Source of the DNA: Chloranthus sessilifolius
Lineage: Eukaryota > Streptophyta > Magnoliopsida > Chloranthales > Chloranthaceae
Assembly: GCA_021018995.1 (NCBI GenBank)
Contig: CM037597.1
Location: forward strand, 8,135,299-8,199,298
DNA: 64,000 nucleotides
Reading direction: 5' to 3'
The notes under the pieces were generated by a model. The model saw nothing but the letters and a program-made list of their open reading frames with translations, made no database searches and was not told the origin of the DNA. A program made the translations under genes and the position numbers. Shown piece after piece: positions 13,657 to 25,800 of the stretch (position 1 is its first letter; the number at the start of each line of letters is the position of its first letter).

Positions 13657-16600
13657 CTACAAGTAACAACAATAACCCAACTGTCAGTTACAATGTCTCC
13701 TTCCAAATATTAGGGTTGAAGAGGAATGATTCCACGGTGACCATCGCCACCTTCAATACAATACAATGGTAAACGGAAAAGCAAGCAAGCATGCGGCCAT
13801 TGATGTCAGTTGCCACCGGAATCACCTTCCCACAACTATATATGAAAGCATATTCTAGTGGACCCAGGGGCAGAGCAAGGATTTTCTTCTTGGAGGAAGG
13901 CGGCAGGAGTTATGGTCATTAGAGAAAATAAGAACTATTATGTATTATTGTTAGATAAGCGGCACGCACCCAGCAACTTCGTACTTGGCTACTTTTTGGG
14001 ATGTGCCCCATGCGGAATTCACATGTGTAACACTTGTGCACCATGGTCTAAAGATCTTTGGTGTAGAAGGTTAGGATGAAAAACAATTTCCATTATTTAA
14101 TTCAAAGCCGTCAAACACCATCTAAAATTAACAACTGCTATGAAAATCATATATATATATATATACACACACACCAACATACCGTTAATTTTAAATGACG
14201 CTTGATTTCATTGAATCTGGCGATTGAGATCTTTTTATTCCAATATTTTGAGATCATGGGTGTCAAATGACATGCCTAACTGGCCGCTACCTGGCTCTGC
14301 CAGTGCATAGATCCATACCTATTGGAGTGAATATAAGAATCGCAGTTTATAATAGCATCCATGAGATTCATACACAGTCCGTGTAGATAGGCAAAGTTGC
14401 CTTTGAATGACCTTTTTTCATAATATTTTCTTAAACCAATATCCTCTAGCATTCTATAGTACTTCTTTAGCAACTTGGAAATTTTCCCTCTGATACCCCA
14501 GGATTTCTTAGCACGATGAACTAGCCTGTATAATGTTACTGCTCAGGTAATAGAAGTACCAAGAAGCAGGCCTATGGAGCTATCAACTTGTTATGGCAGA
14601 TTGGCAGCGAGTCTTTTCGATGAAGCATGCAGAGATGTATGAGGCTGCATAGAGCTACAAACATAGAAAGTAAATAAGAATATGGGGTTATATATATATA
14701 TAAGCTGGACTCAAACCACGTTTTTTCAGCCTAAGTTTGCTGGGAACCACAACAGGTTAGGTTGTTTAAGACAGGAGAGCAGATCAAAGCAAGTGAGATC
14801 AGAAAACTAATCTAACTTAGACCTTGAGATTCCAATATTGTCAACCTTCCAATGCAATAAGTACCTTGAAGTAAATAAGATAATAGACTACATAAATTTA
14901 ATGCATTTTCATATAGAGGCCGATTCCCATGACTAGCTCCATCTTATTTACATGTCAGTGCCCTTGAAAGCATTATATCTCAGCTTTTGGCAGTGACATA
15001 TCAACTTGAATATATTATATATGTAGATCTATTGAAGTCGGTGATAACTGATAACCCATAAACAATTTTATATATACGTTAACTTACTATATAACGATAT
15101 ATCTCTCAACATGTCATATGTAGAGGTGTATTTAAGTGCCAGGTTTTCCAAAGGCAGCATATCTGAAACCAAAACATGCGCCTCTTTGTCACAGATGATA
15201 AAATGCACCAGATATTGCATATTTTGAGGGTGCTAGATGCTTTGTCAAGCCAACAGATTACTGATTATGAAAAGGACAAAAGATCAATCTTAATGAGAAA
15301 CAACATGATGGAGTGTGAAGTAGCAGAGAGTTTAACCTTAAACAGAATTGCTGGAGAAATATGACTGGCAAAGCCAACCACAAATAGATGGATAAGGCAT
15401 TGTTGATAGTAATGATGATGAGAAAAAACGAATCATATGTTCCACAATAAACTTCGAAATTGGTTCAACAATGAGCACCAGAATCCGAATATCCAACTCA
15501 TAGGTCACTTAAATAATTGAATTGGAGTGAACTAATGGGAAAGAAGTAGGGGTCTCAATGGGCCAGGCCGGGATTGGGCTGGGCCATAAATGGGCTGATT
15601 GTAATCAGGCCTCTTGGAACTAGCCCATACCCAGGCCGATTACTAATCGAGTGGCCGGACCTATTTTTAATCAAGCCTACCTACCTCAGCCCATACTTGG
15701 CCCATTTCAGGCCGGACTGGCCTGGCTTTTGGCCGCCCGACAATTTCTATATAATTTACATAGAAGTGATCTCAAATGGCAGGGCTGGGCCAGGCATTGG
15801 GAATAGCCCATACCCAGCCCGACACACTAATCAGGCCAGGTCAGCCCATTTATATTTCAGCCTACCTACCTTAGCCCATTCCCGGCCCATTTCAGGCCGG
15901 GTCGGGGTCAGGTCCAGCCCGTGGAGCCCCTCGAAAGAAGTTTCTATATCCAAAAGGGAATACTAGCATACATATGAGAATAGCAGTCATACCTAGATGC
16001 CCAAAGAATGATAACTGCAAAAAACACCCATGAACCTATGAAGTCATTAACTAATTTCAAATTATGAACAAGGACAGCAGCGAGAAAAACAAATGAAAAA
16101 TGTGAATAATCGAGGTTTCTACTGGGATAATAACTTTAGTGCTAAAGAAAACCTTCTCTTCATCCCCCCCCCACCCCCCCACCGATAATCATTCAAGAAC
16201 TCCTAAATGAACTTCCATACATTCTCCCAGCCTCCTAGGTCATGTGGGTAATGAAATAAAATAGTGGATAGTTAATCCAGAAGTGCTCTCCACAAAGGTT
16301 GATAAACCTTTTCAAAAGCCACCGAACTTCTCCAAGAAGGAGAAATACGCTAGAATTTAACCCAATTGTTAAGGGGCGTCCCTCTCACACAATGACTTAA
16401 CTACACTCAAATCATATCTAATTTAGTGGCAAGTGACGTCACAAGGTCAATACCAGCTTACCATAAATAAATAAATACCAGGACCAAGCATATAGAAGGG
16501 CACTCACGTACAATCAATACACAGTGAAAACCTCACAGGGGTCTCTACGCTCAGTGTTTCGCAGCCAGAAAAGAAGAGGGAGGAACCAGTATACTTGCAC

Positions 16601-19600
16601 AACTCTACTTAGGGACCCAGTATAATGCTCGGACCTTCTATTAATCTACTTTCAGCTTCCATTTCCTGCCTCTTCTGCTAACTAAGGAGCAGAATTTTTT
16701 AAAATCAAATGGGAGAAACCCTGGAAAATCTAGATAAAATGCATTAAACAAATGGTACTTAAAGATACTCCCTCCCACATCAAACATTCGTCCTAGGTAG
16801 GAAATTTCAGATGGTTCAATATTTCTTTTAAAAAGTCTATTTTATGGAGGATCATTTTTTTCTCTCAGAGGACCTAAATTATGAAGCACAAATGTTGCAT
16901 TGGGGTCTGCGTACGAGCTACAATAAGTACTGAGAGGGAGAAAGTAAGATCACAGAAAATAACACATAACTAAGTAATTACCAGTTTAGCACAAATGTTA
17001 ACTCCTGGTTATTTTTTGTTTTTTTGCACTTCTTTCTGTTCCTTGTTCCTTTCTTTTCGGATCAGTAGTTTGTTTAGCCGCTTTCCTCTGTTGTATTTCG
17101 TTATCATTAATGAAACTTTGGCATTGCATCGATAAAAAATAGGGTAACTAATAATAATAATAATAATAATAGTAAATAATCATAAACAAATAGTATACTT
17201 ATTCTTAACATGATCATCATCAGCAGCAGCAGCTCCTTCACATGATCATAAATTACAAGAATCAAACAACAATAATGTAGAAGCGAATTCATTCAACTAT
17301 TACAAAATATATAATCACAAAGGTTCAGGTGTAAGGCCTTTCAAGAAAGACAACATCGGATATCTCGCAAAGGTCATTGTGAAGCAGCACTCAAGCACTA
17401 TTTATTGGTACAAAATGAGAAATTATTAAAATTAAGAAATTAAGAATAATAAATCAAATGAAATAATATATCTACACACACACACACACACATGTTATAC
17501 ACACACAATATATACACATATGTGACGTTAGTGTTTACACAGGATCTGATATTCCATCATCTTCCTGTAATCCTGTGGTAAGCTTTACAGTAAAAAAATT
17601 AAGACAAGCATTTTAAACAAAAATAATTAACTGTGGTGGGTGAACTCCTAATGACGATCTCGTCTTACAGGGCTCACAGCAAGCTGTGTGGTCTAATCCT
17701 AGCTATAGGTTCTTTATCCATTTGTCAATATTTCGTCAGCAGAAAATGAAGTGAACGAGACATCCCCCTCTTCCCCGTGAATCACAGATCTGTAATGGAT
17801 TGATCATCTGTGATCCCATCTAGATAAATTGTTTACAAAAATCTGCAATCTTATCAGAAGTGAAGGAAACTCCTCCATGTCCTTCCTCGACCAGATTTCA
17901 GATCCCATTCAGTTCACAGTGAAGGGACAGATATACTGCAAAAAAAGGGCTAGGATCGTGTGATCTCTGGAAATGTGACCAAGAAAAAAAAAAAAAAAAA
18001 AAAAAAAGAAGCCTTTTTGACGAAGAAAAAAAATCGTGTTTTGAACGCATTTTTTCAAAAAAGGATTAAACCCATGTAAAACGTGTACTTTAAAAAAAAA
18101 AGGGGGCTTATACGTTCTGAATACTTCTTTTTTCCAAAAAAAAAATGTATTTAAAAAATGCCCAATTTTTTAAAAAAATTTAAATCTTTCTCATTTCCAT
18201 TTTTTCCCCATACTTTCCGGGGTTTTTTGCCTTTTTAGGATTTCTCCCCTTGCCATCTTATCCCTGTACTCCATCTGTGTCACTATGAATAGATATGAAG
18301 CTGTGTTGACAGAGCATCGTAGATAGCCCAATCGTGTCCTTTGAAGCTCTCTGAAAAAGATACACAATGAACGGAGATCAATTAAAATAGAATATATACC
18401 AGTCCAGCACCTCCTTTCTCAAACGAAGAAAGCAGCAGGTGAAGGTGACAAAGGTAGATAAACATGTCAATAACTTGGGCTGTCTCCACCATTGACAGCA
18501 ATCTCAGTCGAAACAAGCCGAGATCGGCATGCTTTGGATTCACCCTCTGAGACACACCTCTATCTCGTGTTGGAGGGGTCTGAAACACAAAACATTTTTT
18601 TTTTATCGATGAAACACAAAACATTTCATCCGAAACATTTTTTTTCGGACGAAGTTTTAAACCACGGGCTTAGGGAGGGATTTATCTTCAGGATGGGATG
18701 ATTATCGGTAAAGAACCCTGTAAAAATTATCATTATCATCTTTGTTGCAATTAAATTTTTCATTACACTTAATGAAACATGGTTCCAACAGCATGTAAAA
18801 ACAGCTGGATACCTGTTTATTCACTTATGTCACTATCAGTGGCACTAGTTTTACTGTCAGCGTGTTAATGGGAGCACATTGGAGTAAAAACTCCCTACAT
18901 ATTAATGTCAAGGGGTGAAAACATTTCATTCATATGCTGGTTTATTCCAGGTACTCCAAAAAGTAACAACGATGAATTTAGAACTTCAATGACAAAAAAT
19001 AATACTCAAAAAGTATAATCAACTGAATGATAGCAGGTTCCTCCAAGACAAAAAATTTCAAATAATAATGTCTAGAGTTCAATCCCAGCCAACTCACCAA
19101 ACCAAAAGATCAATGAACACAAAAAACCCAATTCCTAGTACTACGTACTTATACAATTGATAATTCGAATCGTACAAGTATAGAATGCTTACATTGATCA
19201 TGGTGTCTCATATGAGGCAATTTCTAATATGGGAATAAATCCTCATTATTAAAAGAGCGAATAATTTCGCAATTAATATCTAACTAATTAATCTATGACC
19301 GTTACCAGATTAATGAGGGTTATTTCTCCTTGAGGCATATCCGAGCAGTCTATATAATGGCACTATGAACCCATTTGATGTATATGGAACCACCAAGTGT
19401 TGATGACAGGTAGGCTCTCTTGAATAAAACCTCAGGTAAAGGCGATCACCAGCCTCGTGGAACTTCCCTCGGTGATCATGTGAATGTAAGTGGTTGCTTG
19501 TTAATCATTCAAAACGGGACCCAACAATGGTACCAAAGTTATGGTTCAGTCAAATTGTCGATCAAAATTGCCTATTTGGTGGTCGCCTTCAAGATCTTGA

Positions 19601-19798
19601 TATTTCATCAAAGGGAGGTTCACTATCATTAATTGGATCCAACCATCAACAGTTATCCATGTTCGATCATCTCAATCATTTGTTATCACCTCTTCGTGTC
19701 ATTTGGCCATGAAGGCCGAATCACCAAGATACCAAAAGAGTTTGCTCAAACTTTCTATGTACTCATTACATAGGAGTCATATATATGTTCTATCCATC

Positions 19799-19872
<74 letters not shown>

Positions 19873-22800
19873 TCAAAGGCGCATGCCATGAAGTTTTACG
19901 GTTCTTGGTTGTACCCATCACAAACATGCCCAACATCATTCATATAAATTTATTCATATGCTTCCATAAAACAAATCAACCGAGGTCAAATTATTTATTA
20001 TTGAAGGAATACGCTCCCACTATTTTGGATATATCCAGTAGATTACTTATTAGATAATTTCTCTAATTTGTGTCCATAATCTAGGATTTGGACATACAAA
20101 AATGAGTGTTGTACACATAGTCAACACTTTATTCCAGTGTATAATTGCATCTAGAGGTAGAGTATACTCGCATTTTAACCATGGGTAGCGTAGTTCATAT
20201 AAATTAAAATAAGTAAAAGATAAAATAAAGGTTTACACTCTTTTAAATGGATCATGGTCGAGAATTGTTGTTGTTACTTGTGTTGAAGGCTAACTTTATC
20301 TCCGATATAAATATTTTGATGTGTCTGATTGATGATAGAAAGTACAAGTGCAACACTTCGTCCTCGAGAAGCAGTAGGCGCAACCACATTGGGAATCTGA
20401 GTCTGAGTGATATTAAAATAAGTAAAAGATAAAATAAAGGTTTACGCTCTTTTAAAATGGACCATGGTCAAGAATTGTTGTTCTTACTTGTGTTGAAGGG
20501 TAACTTTATCTCCGATATAGATATCTTGATGTGTCTGATTGATGATAGAAAGTACTAGTGCAGCACTTCGTCCTCGAGAAACAGTAGGCGCAACCACATC
20601 AGGAATCTGAGTCTGTGTGAGAAATATATCGTGAAAATGTTAATTTATACACAACTTTGAGTTAGTAGGTTATACTAGATCCAAAAAATAAAACTAACAG
20701 GCTTGCTAGGCTCAACTCGGATTGAAATCAGCTCGGCTAACTTCCTTTCATACACCCTTTTAGGCATTGTGTGTCAACAGTTGGGAGTATTCCCCGTTTA
20801 AAGAAAAATTTCACTGACTCTTCTTCTCTATCTTCTCTGCAACTTCAAAAATGCTCTTCTCAAAACCCTTTTTGTTTAAGTTTTTATATTCAATCAATGA
20901 CAGTGATGATGTTGGCACCAGCGAGGTGGCTCGGATGGCACAAATGAGCCAAAATAGAATATCATATTGTGGGGTTTCATGCACTACTGATGATTGACGG
21001 TTATCGGCTCCATATGCAAACCAAAGTTGAAAAGCAATGGTGGTGCAAGTCAGTGATGTTAATGACAATGTTGTAGGCTGGTGACGCTAACATCAATGCT
21101 CAACAAGTATGCTCCTCTTTATATTCAAAACAGAGCGATAGTGCGAGACACACTTCAATTAAAGCATTGTTTAAGGACAAGATATGATCTTAAGCATTAC
21201 TTATTGCCTCCAATCGGCAAACGTGATCTGATATGTGTTGTTACTACGATTTCGCGACACAGTTATGATTTTGAGGTGGTTTCATAATCCGAACAGACCA
21301 AAGAGGCGAAAACAATGTATTGCGATGAACGAACATGGGTCGACGTTGATAGTAAAAACTCTTAAAGGTCAAATGCAATAAAAAACAATGAACCTCGCTT
21401 TGATGATGATCGGCAATTTCAATAAATCATAGCTCTACTACCAATATTGGGTACCGTTGTAAAGGATCAACGACTGATTGTCTACAGTCACAACTCATAA
21501 GATCGTTGAGGTAAGTGTTGCGAGGTTGTGATCGCCTTGACCTGAGGCTTTATCCATGAGCATTTGTCACCAATACTTGGTGTTCTCAACACACATTAAA
21601 TGGTTCCATAATGCTCATTATATTGAATACTCGAACATGTCCATCAATGCCCAAGGAAAAGGACCCTCATTAATCTAGTAACGATAAGAGTTTATACTAA
21701 AATTAATCGTTTTAGTAATTAATGATCATAATTGGGACTCTATTCCCACATTACATTGCCTATTATGAGGCACCATAGTCATTGTACTAATATCTTACAC
21801 TTGGCCATAAGGGTTAACTCCATATATGATAAGGTTTTAACCTTCCAAAATTTATTCTTTGTGAACATATTCTAGGCATTAGGTTTTTCACACCAATAGA
21901 AGATTTGTTCTCCATGATAAAACATTTTGATCATAACATCTTATTCACTATCTTGCGATTTTGCTCTACGTATTTATATTTATTTAGTCATGAGGTCTTG
22001 CCCCTATCCTATGGGAATTCCCATTAAGCTTATATGCGTTGTTGATCAAATAGTCATGAAGTTTTAGTCAAGAGGTTTTTGCCCATCATGCTTATTTGTA
22101 TGATTATCAAGCCATGAGGTTGTTACCAAGGCTTTAAAAGGTGATTGAGGAGTAGCCAAATCGCCACGAAGCGCATAAAATAGGTATTGTCCGTGAGGCG
22201 TACGCCTCAAGGTTTGAGGCGTACGCTTCATAGTAAAGCATTTATTTTTTAGTGTTTACCGGGGGTAAAAGGGTAAATATATAAAACTTATAAGTTATAA
22301 TTACTTTTTACTTTTTTGTCCTTCAATTGTTTTCCCTTCATATGTTTTTAAAAGGGTGAAAGGGTAAAGGGTTTAGTTTTAAAAGGGCATTCTTTGCCCA
22401 AAACTTGATTAAAAGGGCCACTTTGCCCTCATCAGAAGAAGCAGCGAGGAAGAAGATGAACTTGTTGCAAGGAAGAAGAAGTTGCAGGGAAAAATCGAAG
22501 AAAATACGAGAAAAACCAAGAAAAAAATTGAAGAAAAAGTTGGAGAAGAACAACCTACTCCAAAGTCTTGTTGCTCCAAAGAAGAACTTGTTCCCGCAAG
22601 CACCAAAGTTTCGTCCGTTGTTCCCGCAAGCACCAAAGCTTCGTTTGATGTTCCCACAAACCCCAAAGTTCCTAGTATTTATTTATTCATTTTTTTTCCT
22701 TTTGTTCCCGCCAGGCCCAACGTCCTCTTGCCTTTTTTTTATTCATGCATGTCTCAAGCCCCTACGTTGTATTTTTTTATTTTGCCTTTCCTTTTTACTT

Positions 22801-25800
22801 GTGGGCCCTTTTTTTTGTTTTTTTCCTCTTGTTTTCAGTTTTTTTCTACTTCTGGGCCACTGTTCGATTATTATTTTTACTTCCAAGTTATAAGCATACA
22901 TTTTGAAATTTTTGATTTATGAACTTTGAATGTGATTATTGTACATGGACCATATTGAATCACTAGTATTACGTGTCGAATTCCGTATGCTTTTAGTCAT
23001 ATTTTGTGCCTCTATGATTTTAACAAATTACTAGAAAATATTTGCTATTTTTTTATAAATCTTTTATAATTTTATTTTTTTATTTTTTATTTTTTTGCAA
23101 TTAATAATTATGTAAATTTGTGAGGCTTACGCCTCGCCTCGGGAAAGGGGAAAACACTATGCCTCGCCTCGGAGAAAGGTAAAACGCTACGCCTTCGCCT
23201 TTTGCCTATGAAAACATTGATTTTTACATGCTGTCATGCAGTTTTTAAATATTGATAATTAACTAATGCGATTTTAGATGTTATCCCACATATTTTCCCA
23301 TCTTGATAGCTTTTCAATCATGCAATTTTTCATGCAAATGTGCATTTTTTTCCACCATGACGATATTACAAGAACCTTAGCATTAACTCAAGCATCCCCA
23401 AGTCTCATCAAGCCATCATCCTTGAAAATATTCCATACTTGCACCCTTTACGAAAAGGGTCAACAGTCAAGGTAAATGAGTCATTGTCACTTCCATTGTT
23501 GTCATATGTGAATCTTGGAGGGCCTTGTCACATATGCCATCATGGCATATGTGATAGGACATGTATGCGATCGCATACATCTCCAATAGTCATATTTATG
23601 ATCGTTGGAGCTTTGTTTATTTTTAATTTTTTCTTTTCAAGGCTCTCCAAAGTCTATAAATGGGGGGTTCCTCTTCCTAATCCATACCTATTTTTGTTTT
23701 TACCCTTTTCCTTCTTTTTTGTATGTTCTTATGTTCATTTTTGTACTATTTTATTTAACATCAATGAAATTTATATTTTCCCTTCTAATTTATGGGTTAT
23801 ATAATTACATTTAAGATGTAGCAATGCACATCAATGTGCTTATTCTTAGAGTGTCAACTCCACAACTGGTTGATATAATATCAGCCATTCTTTCACACAA
23901 TATGTGAATATGTCAATCGATTATGTCAAGCTGCATGTCCTTTATGAAGCGCTTTATCCAGACAGTCTAATTATAAGATGCACAACAAGCTAGATACTCG
24001 ATTTGTTTAGCATGTAGGGAAATGAACCCTAACATCTCCAAATAGGAGAATAAAATTTGAGTTCGATTTTTCTATCATCTTTATCCTCAACATGATTAAC
24101 ATCTTAACTTGATCATTTAGCCATGATATTTTCATGCTATGACGGATTTTTTAATCCATGTTAGAGACATCAATATTTATCTGTAAATGACGAACAATTA
24201 CTCTCCCTCCTTCTGTTCATGTCATTCTGGCTCACCCTGGTTGGAAAGCGGCCATGATAGTAGAGATGGATGCCTTCCAACATAATCAAACATGGGACAT
24301 GATACCTCTCCCTGCATGGAAGAAATCAGTTGGAAGTCGATAGTTGTCTACTATAGCATAATCCAGATGGTACGGTTGTCTGATATGAAGCCCGATTAGT
24401 TGTCCGTGGATTTACCCAGACCTATGGTCTTGAATATGGTGTTATTTTCGCTCCTGTGGCTGAATTCACTTCAGTTTGGGTTCTCTTGTCCATTGCTACA
24501 AATGAGAACTGGCCTCTATCAACTTGATGTAAAGAATGTGCTTCTACATAGGCATTTCACTGAGGAAGTGTATGTGGATCCTCCTCCTGGCTTCCTGCTT
24601 CGGGGGGAGTGAAGGAAAGTGTGTCAACTTTGCCGGTTGATTTATGGGTTGAAGCAGTCGCCTTGGGTTGGTTTCACCGCTTTAGTGAAGTTATCCTTGA
24701 GTTTGGATTCCAGAGATGTCAGTCGCACAATTTTGTTGGTTTATGTGGATGAAATTATTCTCAATGGGGATTATTATCTTACTTTTCCATGTCAAGAGTG
24801 AACTTGGTTGAAGCATTAAAGTGAATGATTTGGGTAATTTGAAGTCTTTTTTAAATTGGAGATTGCTCGTTCTAGAAAAGACATCTTTCTTTCTCAAAGA
24901 AAGTATCCAGTAGGTCTTTTAAGAGACATTGGTATGCTCGGTTGCAAGCCAGCTTCATCTCCCACGGATCCCAAACTTTCCCTCCATGAAGAAAAGGGAG
25001 AGTTATTAGTTGATCCTCGTGAGTACCAGTGTCTTGTCAGGGGCTTGATTTATCTTACTCTTGCATGATTCGATATCACATTTGTTGTCAACTTGGCTAG
25101 TCAATTTATGCATGCTCTGCGTATTCCCATATGAGCACTGTATATCGAATTTTGAGATATATCGTGCAGCACAAGTTGTGAAATTCTTTATCGCTCACAT
25201 GGCTATCTTATATTTTTCATAATATTGATGCGGATTCAGTTGGTGTTATTATTGATTGACGATCTACTTCTGAATATTGTGCTTGTAGGCAATATTGTTG
25301 CTTGGAAGAGAAACATATGTTGTTTCTCGCATTAATGCTGAAAAGCTTGCTATCAGTCAGGTTCAACTTTATTACCAGTTTCCGGTAGCCCTATCTCTTC
25401 ATATAAATTAAAGGGGGGATGGCTTCGTTCTCTTATCATTGAGCTAGGATTCCCTATCAAGGAGCTTATGCCTCTTCGTTGTAATAATGAAGCGGCTGAA
25501 AAAAAATTCTTACTGTTTAGTTTTACATGAGAGGACGAAACATATAGTAGTGGATATCCATTTTGTAAGGGAAAAAAAGTGCAGGATCAGACATTGGAAC
25601 CTATTGATGTTTCTTCTTCCCAACAACTTGCAAATGTATTTACCATGCCTCTTGGACCCTCAGTTCTTCAAGATATAATGGTCAAGCTGCACATGCAGGA
25701 TATCCATGCTCCAGCTTGAGGGGGACTATTAGTGATGTGTGTTTATAATATGTGGTGCGTAATGTAGAATAGTGGGTATATTTCTCTTAATATAAAAGCC

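Larger units (their letters stand above)
19150..21825. mobile_element. Inverted pair of related LTR fossils (head to head)
   Basis: About 19150-19512 (+) and about 21460-21825 (-) are inverted relatives. They share CTCATTATTA/TAATGAGG blocks, CCTCAGGT..AAGGCGATCAC and an adjacent primer-binding-like GGTACC stretch facing inward. The 2-kb middle holds a TA microsatellite and a tandem duplication but no recognisable gag or pol. It is a broken, old non-coding LTR element or two separate insertions; superfamily undetermined. Confidence 0.5.

Noticed and set aside
15574-15966. 130-codon open frame rich in Pro, Gly and Arg
   Set aside because: It overlaps the GGCCGGGC word element bounded by an 8-bp duplication; the frame is a by-product of repeated GC words.
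22405-22893. 162-codon lysine-rich open frame
   Set aside because: It lies wholly inside the GAGGC word element, has no recognised domain, and overlaps another long frame; its composition follows AAG/TTC-rich DNA.
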